Assembly: GCF_003721435.2 (NCBI RefSeq)
Contig: NZ_CP054585.1
Span: 124,001 to 188,000 of the forward strand
Length of the DNA stretch: 64,000 nucleotides
Reading direction: 5' to 3'
From: Halorubrum sp. CBA1229
GTDB lineage: Archaea; Halobacteriota; Halobacteria; Halobacteriales; Haloferacaceae
A program made the position numbers and the translations under genes. Positions 16,352 through 23,845 of this stretch are shown here, one piece after another. The first letter of the stretch is position 1, and the number at the start of each line of letters is the position of its first letter. Under the pieces are notes generated by a model. The model ran no database searches and was not told where the DNA came from. It was given only the letters and a program-made list of their open reading frames with translations.

Positions 16352-17607
16352 TCGCCGCTCACCTCCGCGTCGTTCGCGTCCTCGCCGATGTCGCTCTCCG
16401 GCGACGCTTCAGCGGCGGGCTCGCCGCCGTCGGCGGCGGCGATGGGCAGCTCCTCGGTCGCGTCGGGGCCCTGCAGAATGGCGTGATCGCCGCGCTCGCG
16501 CGGCGTCGGCAGCCGGGCCGCCGAACGGCCGTAGTAGACGAAGCGCGTCCACCGCTCCAGCGAGCCGTCGAACAGGCCCTCGCGGGCCCACGGGACCAAC
16601 GAGTGGACGTACAGGTCGCTGTCGCGGGCGCGGACCGTCAGCGTTCCCGGGGTCAGCGTGATCGAGTTCGCGAGCGTCATCACCGGGAGCCCGCTGCCGA
16701 CGATCACGCTGACGCGGTTCAGCGTCGGCTCGATCGGGAGCCGCGGGTCGAGTATCACGCGAGCGACCACCAGGTTCGCCACGATGATCTCGTACAGCAG
16801 GACGGGGATGTATATCGCGCCACGGACCAGGCGTTGGGGCGTCCGCGGGATCGACGGGTCGGCGTCGAAGCTGATCCGCGAGAGGGTGATCGAGACGATC
16901 GCCGCGGTCGCGACGCCCGTCACCCAGTCGAACCAGTAGAGGGGGTCGCCGAGCACGAAGTAGAAGGCGAGCGAGAGCCCGAACATCGCCGCGAACCGCA
17001 CGCCCGTCGCCTCGCTCCGGAGCCGCTCCGGTCGGGTCGGTCGCCCCACCGGCGCCGTCTGGACGGTCAGCGGGGTGTTCGAGAGCGCGAACTCCAGCGG
17101 CTGGAGCAGCGTCGTGTTGCCGACCGGGGTGTACTCCGGATCGAGCAGGACCGTGTCGGCGCCGTGCTCCTCGGCGTACTCGGCGAGCGCCTCGACGTAG
17201 TCGTCCGGACCGAACAGGTACTCGTCGCCGCCGATCAGCGCCGACGCGATCGTCACGCCGACGCCGGCGTCTCCGGTGTCGCCGTCGGCGTCGTCGAGGT
17301 CCGCCTCGGCCCACGCGACCACCCGTTCGAGGACGCGCCGGGCCTCGGCGGTGCGGTCGTCGGAGCCGGGGTCGCCGTCGCGCCACGAGGCGATCTCCAC
17401 GAAGTGGATCGCGGAGAACTCGCCGCCGACCGCGGCCTCCACGACGTGCGCGACCGTCGCGCGGAGCGTCGGTGACGGTTCGACGGGGACGACGACCGTC
17501 GACCGGGGCTCCGCGCCGGTGTCGCCGTCGGCATCGTCGACACCGTCGGCCGCGACGCTCCCGTCAGCGTCGTCGCTGTCGTCGCCGGCGTCGTCGGCGT
17601 CAGTCAC
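16348..17607 (-). CDS. mnhE: Mrp/Mnh antiporter subunit E fused to an N-terminal universal-stress-protein-like domain
   Basis: 419 residues, much longer than a bacterial MrpE (about 160). Residues 1-30 are an acidic leader. Residues about 35-190 form an alpha/beta domain like UspA, starting RSTVVVPVEPSPTLRATVAH and ending in a strand-rich HGADTVLLDPEYTP...NTPLTVQT. The MnhE domain follows (about 200-350) with hydrophobic helices and ARDSDLYVHSLV. The GTG at 17607 is preferred over a GTG at 17616, because a strong GGAGGTG Shine-Dalgarno (17614-17620 on the plus-strand map) lies six bases before 17607 and would overlap the other start. This is the first gene of the nine-gene operon. Confidence 0.88.
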   Translation of the reverse strand: MTDADDAGDDSDDADGSVAADGVDDADGDTGAEPRSTVVVPVEPSPTLRATVAHVVEAAVGGEFSAIHFVEIASWRDGDPGSDDRTAEARRVLERVVAWAEADLDDADGDTGDAGVGVTIASALIGGDEYLFGPDDYVEALAEYAEEHGADTVLLDPEYTPVGNTTLLQPLEFALSNTPLTVQTAPVGRPTRPERLRSEATGVRFAAMFGLSLAFYFVLGDPLYWFDWVTGVATAAIVSITLSRISFDADPSIPRTPQRLVRGAIYIPVLLYEIIVANLVVARVILDPRLPIEPTLNRVSVIVGSGLPVMTLANSITLTPGTLTVRARDSDLYVHSLVPWAREGLFDGSLERWTRFVYYGRSAARLPTPRERGDHAILQGPDATEELPIAAADGGEPAAEASPESDIGEDANDAEVSGE

Positions 17608-17613
17608 CCACCA

Positions 17614-17620
17614 CACCTCC
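17614..17620 (-). promoter_or_regulatory. Shine-Dalgarno site of the antiporter operon's first gene
   Basis: On the minus strand the sequence reads GGAGGTG, six bases before the GTG at 17607. It is unusually complete for this window, where most first genes appear leaderless, and it decides the start of mnhE between two in-frame GTG codons. Confidence 0.7.
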
Positions 17621-17756
17621 GACGGGTTCGGGTTCGACCGTCTCTGTGCACATGGGTATCTCTACCCGGATCCTTTCCCTACCGCCTCAAAACAGTTTGT
17701 ATCCCAGCCGATATCGAACGGACCGACCGCGCCGCCGTCGCAGCGAGTGAGGGCCG

Positions 17757-18932
17757 CTACGCCGTCGGCTCCCGCCCGAGCGCGGCCGCGAGCCGGTCGG
17801 CGATCCGCCCGGCGACGACGTCTTTCGAGCCGACCGCCTCCTCCGGCTCGGTCCCCTCGGCGCCCACGAGGAGCACGCGCGTCTCGTCGTCGCCCATCAC
17901 GCTCGCGTCGTTGGCGACGACGAACGCGAGGTCGACACGGTCGCGGATCCGCTCGGCCTCCGCGACCATCGCGTCGTCATCGCCCGACGTCTCGGCCTTG
18001 AACCCGACGATCGGCAGGTCCGGGTACGCCTCCCGCACCGAGTCGATGAGCTTCGGCGTGGGCCGGAGGTCCACGGAGAGCGGCGACCCCGACCGGATCT
18101 TCTGGTCGACGGCGTCGGCGGTGAAGTCGGAGATGGCCGCCGCCGAGACCAGCGCGTCCGCCGTGGCCGCCGTCTGCCGGCACGCCCGCATCATCTCGTC
18201 GGCGGTCTCGACCGCGACGACGTCGGCGTAGGGGACGTCCGGGCCGTCCTGTACGAGCGTCACCTTCGCGCCCCGGACGTACAGCGCGCGGGCGACCGCA
18301 CGGCCGGTCTTCCCGGACGCCCGGTTCGTGAGGATGCGGATCGGGTCGATGCGCTCCTTCGTCGCGCCCGCGGTGACGACGACGTGCGCGCCAGAGAGCG
18401 AGTTCGGGGTCGTCGCGCGGGCGACCTCGGTGACGATCTCGGGCTCGGCGGCGATCTTCGCCTTCCCCTCCTCGATCCGGGGGTCCGCGAACGTCACGCC
18501 CCACGCCTCCAGCCGGTCGAGCGCCTCCAGCACGCCCGGGTGGTCGTACATCGGTTCGTGCATCGCCGGCGCCATCACCACGGGCATTCCCGCCCCGAGC
18601 GCGGTCGTCGCGCAGGTCGTCACGGGCGTGTCGTCCACGGCGGCCGCGATCTTCCCCGCGGTGTTCGCGGTCGCGGGCGCGAGCAGCAGCACGTCGGCCC
18701 ACCCCTCGCGGCCGCAGAGCTCCACGTGCTCGACATCGCCGGTGATCTCGGTGACGACGGGCTCGTCGGTCGCGAAGTCGACCGCCCACGGATGGACGAT
18801 GTTCGTCGCCGCCGGGGACATGACGGCGCGGACGCTGGCGCCGTGCCGGCGCAGCTCGTGAGCGAGTTCGACGACCTTCACCGCCGCGATGCTCCCCGAG
18901 ACGCCGAGCGCGACGTTGACCCCCTCTAGCAT
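17757..18932 (-). CDS. coaBC: Bifunctional phosphopantothenoylcysteine decarboxylase / phosphopantothenate--cysteine ligase
   Basis: 391-residue coenzyme A biosynthesis enzyme. The N-terminal CoaC flavoprotein domain (about 1-170) begins VNVALGVSGSIAAVKVVEL, with the FMN-binding SGSIAA motif and APATANT. Its substrate loop reads APAMHEPMYD, where the usual PAMN has His for Asn. The CoaB ligase domain (about 183-391) begins HVVVTAGATKERIDPIR.LTNRASGKTG, the classical GGT.E.ID.VR.I.N.SSGKMG equivalent, with a later AAISDF. CoaC makes 4'-phosphopantetheine by decarboxylation, and CoaB joins cysteine to 4'-phosphopantothenate. A TATA-like CTTATAAG lies about 30 bp upstream of the ATG at 18932, consistent with leaderless transcription. 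Confidence 0.94.
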   Translation of the reverse strand: MLEGVNVALGVSGSIAAVKVVELAHELRRHGASVRAVMSPAATNIVHPWAVDFATDEPVVTEITGDVEHVELCGREGWADVLLLAPATANTAGKIAAAVDDTPVTTCATTALGAGMPVVMAPAMHEPMYDHPGVLEALDRLEAWGVTFADPRIEEGKAKIAAEPEIVTEVARATTPNSLSGAHVVVTAGATKERIDPIRILTNRASGKTGRAVARALYVRGAKVTLVQDGPDVPYADVVAVETADEMMRACRQTAATADALVSAAAISDFTADAVDQKIRSGSPLSVDLRPTPKLIDSVREAYPDLPIVGFKAETSGDDDAMVAEAERIRDRVDLAFVVANDASVMGDDETRVLLVGAEGTEPEEAVGSKDVVAGRIADRLAAALGREPTA

Positions 18933-19160
18933 TACCGAGACCGTTCCGCCCCCGGCGGCTTATAAGATGCCGTTGCGGAAGGGGTGCGGGGACACCCCCT
19001 CGATGCGTCTCTGCGAGGGTGATTTATAAATCGATCTGCGGTGGCGCGTGCCTGCGAGGCCGCATTAGCGGCCGAGCAGCGCGCGCGAGGGAGTCGCGAA
19101 CGGAGTGAGCGACGAGGCTGGGGAGGCGTGAGGAGCGGTGCTGTGCGGGTGGGTGGGACT

Positions 19161-19187
19161 CAAAGCCCCAGCCGAGAGGCGGGCGCA
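19161..19187 (+). repeat. Left arm of 27-bp perfect inverted repeat
   Basis: The arm begins CAAAGCCCCAGCCGAGAGG. Its exact reverse complement is at 19254-19280, with a 66-nt spacer. A transcript on either strand would form a very stable 27-bp stem. Confidence 0.95.
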
Positions 19188-19253
19188 GGCGACGTAAGCA
19201 CCGCAACGAGGGAGCGAACGAAGTGAGCGACCGAGTGAGGAGCACAGCGAGCG

Positions 19254-19280
19254 TGCGCCCGCCTCTCGGCTGGGGCTTTG
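19254..19280 (-). repeat. Right arm of 27-bp perfect inverted repeat
   Basis: Reverse complement of 19161-19187 without mismatch. The spacer 19188-19253 carries one GAGCGAACGAAGTGAGCGA quasi-palindrome, so a smaller hairpin could form in the loop. Confidence 0.95.
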
Positions 19281-19467
19281 GAGGTGTTCTCCGTCGATCC
19301 GTTATTAACGGTTTATAAGTAAACGGTTGGAGCTCCAGAGGCGTCCACCGCCGATCCGTCGTCGACAACGAATAACGAACGACGTCCTCGACGCTCTCGC
19401 GCTCAAACCCCGCGTCCACCTCGTATCGACCGAACCTATTCGGGCGTCGCTCCCGAACACCGACTCG

Positions 19468-20139
19468 ATGAAGGTGGGGCTCATCTCGGACGTCCACGCG
19501 AACCTCCCGGCGCTCGAAGCGGTCCTCGACGACATGCCCGCGGTCGACCGGATCGTCTGCGCCGGCGACGTGATCGGGTACAACCCGTGGCCGGCCGAGT
19601 GCGTCGAGCGCGTGCGCGACGTCGCGGTGAAGACGGTCAGGGGGAACCACGATCGCACGGTCGAGTCACCGGAGCGCTACCGCGCCAACCGCATGGCCGA
19701 AGCGGGGCTCGAACACGCGAAGACGACCCTCTCCGAGGACCAACTCGCGTGGCTCGACGGGCTCCCGCGCGCCGAGACGTTCGCGGGCGGACGGTACCTG
19801 CTCGTCCACTCGCACCCCGCGGCCGAGCGCGAGGACGCCTACGTCTACCCCGAGGAGTTCCCGAATCTGGACCGCCACATGGGCGAGTACGACGGGATCG
19901 TCCTCGGGCACACGCACGTGCAGGGGAAGCGGTCCGTCGCCGGCGGGGTGGTCGTCAATCCCGGCAGCGTCGGGCAGCCGCGGGACGGCGACCCGGACGC
20001 GGGGTACGCCGTGCTGGACACGGCGACGGACGAGGTCGCGCTCGAACGCGTCGCGTACGACGTCGACCGCGTGAGCGAGGCGGTCGCCGAGGCCGGGCTC
20101 CCGGAGCGAACCGCCGCGCGGCTTTATAAGGGCGAGTGA
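19468..20139 (+). CDS. Metallophosphoesterase (YfcE/MJ0936-type phosphodiesterase)
   Basis: 223-residue calcineurin-like phosphoesterase with all metal-binding motifs in order: DVHAN (residues 8-12), GDVIGYN, GNHD, HSHP and GHTHVQ. It matches the small archaeal/bacterial phosphodiesterases (YfcE, MJ0936) that hydrolyse phosphodiester bonds with Mn or Ni, whose physiological substrate is unknown. The open frame extends further upstream to 19327, but the ATG at 19468 places the first strand MKVGLISDVHAN at the N-terminus as in homologues. A weak TATA-like CCTATTC is about 30 bp upstream. It is cytoplasmic, with no signal. Confidence 0.9.
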   Translation: MKVGLISDVHANLPALEAVLDDMPAVDRIVCAGDVIGYNPWPAECVERVRDVAVKTVRGNHDRTVESPERYRANRMAEAGLEHAKTTLSEDQLAWLDGLPRAETFAGGRYLLVHSHPAAEREDAYVYPEEFPNLDRHMGEYDGIVLGHTHVQGKRSVAGGVVVNPGSVGQPRDGDPDAGYAVLDTATDEVALERVAYDVDRVSEAVAEAGLPERTAARLYKGE

Positions 20140-20185
20140 GCGCGGGGACCGGACGGGCGTCGCGCCGGAGCTCCCTCGCCCCGGA

Positions 20186-20509
20186 TCACGGCCAGAGTCC
20201 GAGGAGGAGCAGGACGTTCCGCGCGGCGGTCGCCAGCGAGAGGAGGCCGACGCCGGCGCACATCAGCGTCGCGACGAGCCGCCGGGTTCCCCCCGCGACG
20301 GCGACGGGGATCCCGATGACGACCATCCCGGCGGCCTTGGTGAGGAGCATCCCGGGGACGAGTCCGAAGGCCGCGATGAACGCGCCGCCGACGGGAGAGC
20401 CCTCGACGTACTGGCCGCCGCCGATCGCGACGTACGTGGAGGCCACGTCGGCGGCGACCCCGACGGCGAGGAGGGCGAGCGCGGCGGCGAGTCGCGATGG
20501 CACTGCCAC
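20186..20509 (-). CDS. Small four-helix membrane protein (DUF5658-like)
   Basis: 107 residues, almost entirely hydrophobic, with about four transmembrane helices. The motif DVASTYVAIGGGQYVEGSPVGG lies between helices 1 and 2. A D..STY....G...EGNP-like loop is the feature I associate with the haloarchaeal DUF5658 membrane family (memory, unverified). There is no plausible ATG. The GTG at 20509 (VAVPSRL...) or the GTG at 20503 is used, while the longer open frame to 20623 adds a Pro/Arg-rich non-membrane segment that overlaps the promoter of the divergent TrxR-like gene. The function is unknown. Confidence 0.65.
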   Translation of the reverse strand: MAVPSRLAAALALLAVGVAADVASTYVAIGGGQYVEGSPVGGAFIAAFGLVPGMLLTKAAGMVVIGIPVAVAGGTRRLVATLMCAGVGLLSLATAARNVLLLLGLWP

Positions 20510-20652
20510 ACCGGAGGCGGTGAACCGTAATAAGCTTCCGGGGGACCCGCGGAACCGGGGGACGCGACCCCGGTACGCGCCGCCTCTCGGGGTGGCCGCG
20601 GACCGCGCACAGCACGATTCCATTTAAACCGATGCGTCGCGTACGATCGGTA

Positions 20653-21732
20653 ATGAGTTCGTCCGACGACGAGTACGAGATCGCTGTGGTCGGCGGCGGG
20701 CCGGCCGGGTTGACGACCGCGCTGTACGGGGCCCGACTGGGCCACGAGACCGTGCTGATCGACCGCGGCGGCGGTCGCGCGGCGATGATGGCCGACACGC
20801 ACAACGTGATCGGCGTCACCGAGGACGTCTCCGGCAACGAGTTCCTCGCGACCGGCCGCGAGCAGGTCCAGTCGTACGGCGGGACCTACGAGCGCGGCTT
20901 CGTCACCGACGCCGTCGAGACCGAGGACGGCCGCTTCCGGCTGACGACGAACGACGCCGAGTTCGTCGCGGACCGCGTCGTGTTCGCGACCGGCTTCTCC
21001 GACGAGCGCCCGGACCCGCCGCTCCCGCGGACGGGGAAGGGGCTCCACTACTGCCTCCACTGCGACGCCTACATGTTCGTCGACGAGCCGGTGTACGTGA
21101 TGGGCCACGGCGAGGCGGCCGCCCACGTCGCGATGATCATGCTCAACGTGACCGACGACGTGGACCTGTTGACCCGCGGCGTTGAGCCGACGTGGAGCGA
21201 GGAGACGGCGGCCCAGCTTGAGGCGCACCCGGTGGACATCGTCCACGAGGACGTGGCGGGCGTCGAGAACGACCCCGACTCCGGCTGGCTGGCGGCGCTG
21301 GAGTTCGAGGACGGCACCCGCCGCGAGTACCGCGGCGGCTTCCCGATGTACGGCTCCGACTACAACACCGCCTTGGCCGAGGGGCTCGGCTGCGACCTCA
21401 CCGAGAGCGGCGAGGTCGACGTCGACAACCACGGGCGCACCAGCGTCGACGGCGTGTACGCGGTCGGCGACCTCACACCGGGCCACAACCAGGTACCCGT
21501 CGCGATGGGCCAGGGCGCGAAGGCCGGGCTCGCGATCCACAAGGAGATCCGCGAGTTCCCGCGCCCGACCGAGGAGATCGCCCGCGACGGCGCCGTCGAC
21601 GCCGACGAGGTGCCCGCCATCTCCCCCGAGCTCATGGCGACGGCGGTCGCCCACGAGGGCCACGCCGGCGGCCCGCGAGAGGAGGCGAACCGCCGGGGCG
21701 AGCCCGAGGCGCCCGCGGCCGACGACGACTGA
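20653..21732 (+). CDS. Thioredoxin-reductase-like FAD/NAD(P)-dependent oxidoreductase
   Basis: 359-residue pyridine nucleotide-disulfide oxidoreductase. The FAD-binding motif is VVGGGPAGLTTALYGARLG near residues 10-28, the redox-active CLHC sits in HYCLHCDAYMF (near residue 139), and the C-terminal FAD motif is VDGVYAVGDLTPG. The layout is that of thioredoxin reductase, though the CxxC is CLHC rather than CATC and the NAD(P) loop MGHGEAAAHVA is GxGxxA-like. It probably reduces a thioredoxin-like partner. The ATG at 20653 follows a TATA-like CATTTAAACC about 25-30 bp upstream and removes a short basic extension. The acidic C-terminus is typical of halophiles. Confidence 0.87.
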   Translation: MSSSDDEYEIAVVGGGPAGLTTALYGARLGHETVLIDRGGGRAAMMADTHNVIGVTEDVSGNEFLATGREQVQSYGGTYERGFVTDAVETEDGRFRLTTNDAEFVADRVVFATGFSDERPDPPLPRTGKGLHYCLHCDAYMFVDEPVYVMGHGEAAAHVAMIMLNVTDDVDLLTRGVEPTWSEETAAQLEAHPVDIVHEDVAGVENDPDSGWLAALEFEDGTRREYRGGFPMYGSDYNTALAEGLGCDLTESGEVDVDNHGRTSVDGVYAVGDLTPGHNQVPVAMGQGAKAGLAIHKEIREFPRPTEEIARDGAVDADEVPAISPELMATAVAHEGHAGGPREEANRRGEPEAPAADDD

Positions 21733-21824
21733 GCCGAGACGGATCGAGGTCCGGGACGGGTCGACACCCGCTCCGAGGACCGCGATACCGGCCGTTTTTT
21801 GATCCGCTGTGTTCGACTGTCGGT

Positions 21825-22595
21825 ATGGGAACGATCGACGCGGACTTCACCGGGGAGACGGTCGTGGTCACGGGCGGGTCGAGCGGGATCGGCCGCGCGG
21901 TCGCGACGGGATTCGGCGACGCCGGCGCGACCGTGATCAACGCCGACGTCCGGGCGGCGCCGAAGGACGTCGACGCCGAGACGCCCACGCACGAGGCGAT
22001 CGAGGAGCGCGGCGGGACCGCCGCGTTCGTCGAGACCGACGTCTCCGAGCCGACGCAGATCGAGTCGGTCATCGAGGCGGCCCGCGAGTTCGGCGGGGTC
22101 GACGTGATGGTGAACAACGCGGGCGTCCACCGCAGCCTCGCGTTCCTCGACGTCGCCCCGGAGGACTTCGATTTTGTCCACGGCGTCAACCTCAGGGGCG
22201 CGTTCTTCGGCACGCAGCTGGCCGCCAAGGACATGATCGACCGCGGCGTCGAGGGGGCGATCGTGAACACGTCGTCGACGACGGCCGAACGCGCGGAACC
22301 GAACCACTCCCACTACGCGGCGACGAAGGGGGGCATCCAGATGCTCACGCGAAGCGCGGCGCTCGAACTCGACGAGCACGGGATCCGGGTGAACGCGGTC
22401 GCGCCGGGACCGATCGCCACCGAGATTCGAGAGGGATGGGCCGAGGAGGCGCGCGACATCGACGCCGGCGGCGGGCTCCCGTCTCGCGCCGGCAGGCCCG
22501 CCGACCTCCCCGGCGCGTACCTCTACCTCGCCTCCGAGGACGCGAGCTACGTGACCGGTGAGACGGTGTGGGTCGACGGCGGGGCGAGTCTGTAG
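21825..22595 (+). CDS. Short-chain dehydrogenase/reductase (SDR)
   Basis: 256-residue classical SDR. The NAD(P)-binding TGGSSGIG motif is near residues 15-22, with NNAG at about 93-96. The catalytic Ser is in NTSSTTAERAE and the YxxxK in YAATKGG. The C-terminal YLASEDASYVTGETVWVDGG is standard. The adjacent acidic residue after the second strand (INADVR) suggests NAD rather than NADP preference, which is an inference. The substrate is unknown; relatives include glucose and 3-oxoacyl reductases. The gene lies 92 bp after the TrxR-like gene, from which a GCCGTTTTTTG T-tract separates it, so it probably has its own promoter. Confidence 0.9.
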   Translation: MGTIDADFTGETVVVTGGSSGIGRAVATGFGDAGATVINADVRAAPKDVDAETPTHEAIEERGGTAAFVETDVSEPTQIESVIEAAREFGGVDVMVNNAGVHRSLAFLDVAPEDFDFVHGVNLRGAFFGTQLAAKDMIDRGVEGAIVNTSSTTAERAEPNHSHYAATKGGIQMLTRSAALELDEHGIRVNAVAPGPIATEIREGWAEEARDIDAGGGLPSRAGRPADLPGAYLYLASEDASYVTGETVWVDGGASL

Positions 22596-22633
22596 GGGGC
22601 GACTGTAGTATTTAAACCCCTCTCGGCGATTCC

Positions 22634-22800
22634 TCTCACTTCGTTCGAGAAATGCGCCGGTCGGGACTCCCGCGAGCGAACGGCGTGAGCGAGCGAGTGT
22701 ACGGGCGGCGCACTCCCTGCAGTCGTGCGCCGCCCGGGATTTGAACCGGAATCAGACGTGCTCGCTCGCTGCGCGCGACTGATAGGGTTCAAATCCCGCT
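22634..22800 (-). repeat. tRNA-Gly 3'-end echo unit (downstream of tRNA-Gly)
   Basis: Downstream of tRNA-Gly on its own strand lies a second, partial copy of the tRNA 3' end with its flank. Positions 22725-22749 repeat the T-arm and acceptor 3' strand of the tRNA (22892 onward) with one substitution and one indel in 25 bases. CGGGACTCCCGCGAGCG is repeated exactly at 22662-22678 and 22837-22853. The period is about 167-175 bp. The unit lacks the D- and anticodon arms, so it is not a tRNA gene. Confidence 0.8.
22702..22736. repeat. Hairpin including the echoed acceptor strand
   Basis: 12-bp perfect inverted repeat (CGGGCGGCGCAC, 22702-22713; GTGCGCCGCCCG, 22725-22736) around an 11-nt loop TCCCTGCAGTC. 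Confidence 0.9.
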
Positions 22801-22868
22801 CTGTATTTTCCGAGCGAAGCGAGAAAAATCGCCGGCCGGGACTCCCGCGAGCGCAGCGAGCGGGAGGT

Positions 22869-22903
22869 CGGCCGGCGCACGACCGTAGGGAGTGCGCCGG
22901 CCG
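22869..22903. repeat. Hairpin overlapping the 3' end of tRNA-Gly
   Basis: 12-bp perfect inverted repeat (22869-22880 and 22892-22903) around an 11-nt loop. The right arm is the acceptor 3' strand of the tRNA plus flanking bases, so the downstream trailer can pair with the tRNA's own 3' end before processing. Confidence 0.9.
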
Positions 22904-22963
22904 GGATTTGAACCCGGGCCATGAGCTTGGAAGGCTCAGGTCCTACCACTAGACCACCGGCGC
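22893..22963 (-). tRNA. tRNA-Gly (anticodon UCC)
   Basis: On the minus strand a complete 71-nt cloverleaf can be drawn. The acceptor GCGCCGG pairs with CCGGCGC, with discriminator A. The D-arm is GTCT/GGAC. The anticodon stem TGAGC/GCTCA carries loop CTTCCAA (anticodon TCC). The variable loop is TGGC. The T-arm is CCGGG-TTCAAAT-CCCGG. No intron and no encoded CCA. A TATA-like GTTTATCAG lies about 50 bp upstream. Confidence 0.97.
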
Positions 22964-23158
22964 GCATGGGTGCGTCCGTCGCTGACGCATCTACACGTAG
23001 GCCGAACGGTTCTGATAAACGTTCCGTGTCTCGACGACGAGGAGACGATCGCCGCCGAACGCGGCGCCTGTCGGCGCGAGAGGGTATCTCGTTGGGTGTT
23101 CGGGGAGAAGTCGGGACCGGTGCCAAGAGAAGGTAAGAGCGGTGCCGAGAGCGGCGGC

Positions 23159-23743
23159 CTAGACGATAGTGAACTGGTTGGTGACCGTGGTCTCGAGGTC
23201 GATCTCCTCGCCGCCCTCGATGTGGACCTCGTACTCGTAGTCGCCCGGGTCGGTGTCCTCGTCGGTCACGATCTTCGAGCCCCACGTCGCGCGGTCCCAG
23301 GCCTCGTGGGCGCCTTCCCAGTTGAGTTCGAGCGGGCCGTAGTCCGCGTCGGGGAATTCGACGACGACCGAGTCGATCGCGTCGGCGCCCAGCGGGTCGC
23401 CCGTCTCGGGGTCGAAGATGCCGACGTGGAGACCGACCTCCATCCCGGCCGAGAACCGCCCGATGCTGGCGCAGTCCTCGCCCTCGCCGTCACCGCCCGA
23501 TTCGTTGCCCGACGTCCCGTTGGTCGTGTTGCCGGTCGTCGTCGTCTCGTTGGTGACGGTCGGCTCGCCGTCGTCGGGCTCGACGCCGGGGTCGGTGATG
23601 TACGTGCAACCCGCGAGACTGACCGAGGCCCAAGTGGCCGCACCCGCCGCGACCAGACGGCGACGTGACACCGGTGAGTCGGCCGCCTCCGACGACTCGG
23701 TGGAGGTCTTGTCGGTCGGCTCCGAAGACTGGTCTCGATTCAT
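23159..23743 (-). CDS. Secreted Tat lipoprotein with one beta-sandwich-like module
   Basis: 194 residues. The N-terminus has a twin-arginine signal SRRRLVAAGAATWASVSLAGC with lipobox LAGC (Cys about 46), then a Thr/Asn/Gly-rich linker rich in N-glycosylation-type NxT/S sites. It carries one copy of a module that begins CASIGRFSAGMEVGLHVGIFDPETG and ends TVTNQFTIV. The same module occurs twice in the divergently transcribed neighbour at 23846, so the two are paralogues. The protein is probably anchored on the outer face of the membrane. The function is unknown, and a ligand-binding or cell-surface role is only inferred. A TATATAA box (23767-23774) lies about 25 bp before the ATG at 23743. Confidence 0.82.
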   Translation of the reverse strand: MNRDQSSEPTDKTSTESSEAADSPVSRRRLVAAGAATWASVSLAGCTYITDPGVEPDDGEPTVTNETTTTGNTTNGTSGNESGGDGEGEDCASIGRFSAGMEVGLHVGIFDPETGDPLGADAIDSVVVEFPDADYGPLELNWEGAHEAWDRATWGSKIVTDEDTDPGDYEYEVHIEGGEEIDLETTVTNQFTIV

Positions 23744-23765
23744 ACTGGCACATTATCACCGGACA

Positions 23766-23774
23766 CTATATAAA
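23766..23774 (-). promoter_or_regulatory. TATA box of the minus-strand lipoprotein gene
   Basis: CTATATAAA/TTTATATAG lies 24-31 bp before the ATG at 23743, fitting leaderless transcription. Confidence 0.6.
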
Positions 23775-23812
23775 TGCAAACACCGGTTACTAGCTTCGCG
23801 AGAACCGGGGGG

Positions 23813-23825
23813 ATATTTATATATT
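23813..23825 (+). promoter_or_regulatory. TATA box of the plus-strand lipoprotein gene
   Basis: ATATTTATATATT is centred about 27 bp before the ATG at 23846. Together with the opposite box at 23766 it defines a 102-bp divergent promoter region. Confidence 0.6.
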
Positions 23826-23845
23826 GCCGTTAAGACAATCCGAGT

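Larger units (their letters stand above)
19020..19322. repeat. Structured non-coding element with a perfect 27-bp inverted repeat
   Basis: Between coaBC and the phosphodiesterase gene no protein frame is convincing. The stretch starts near a TTTATAAAT box and contains two copies of the quasi-palindrome GCGAACGNAGTGAGCGA (19093-19112 and 19213-19231). It also has a G-rich run ending GTGGGTGGGACT, a perfect 27-bp inverted repeat, and ends near a second AT-rich box (CGTTATTAACGGTTTATAAG, about 19300-19320). The remaining bases up to 19467 hold only the promoter of the next gene. It looks like a member of a multi-copy haloarchaeal element. That is a memory-based impression I could not test. Confidence 0.6.

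Noticed and set aside
22725-22749. A second tRNA-Gly gene
   Set aside because: Only the T-arm and acceptor 3' strand are present; no D-arm or anticodon arm can be drawn.
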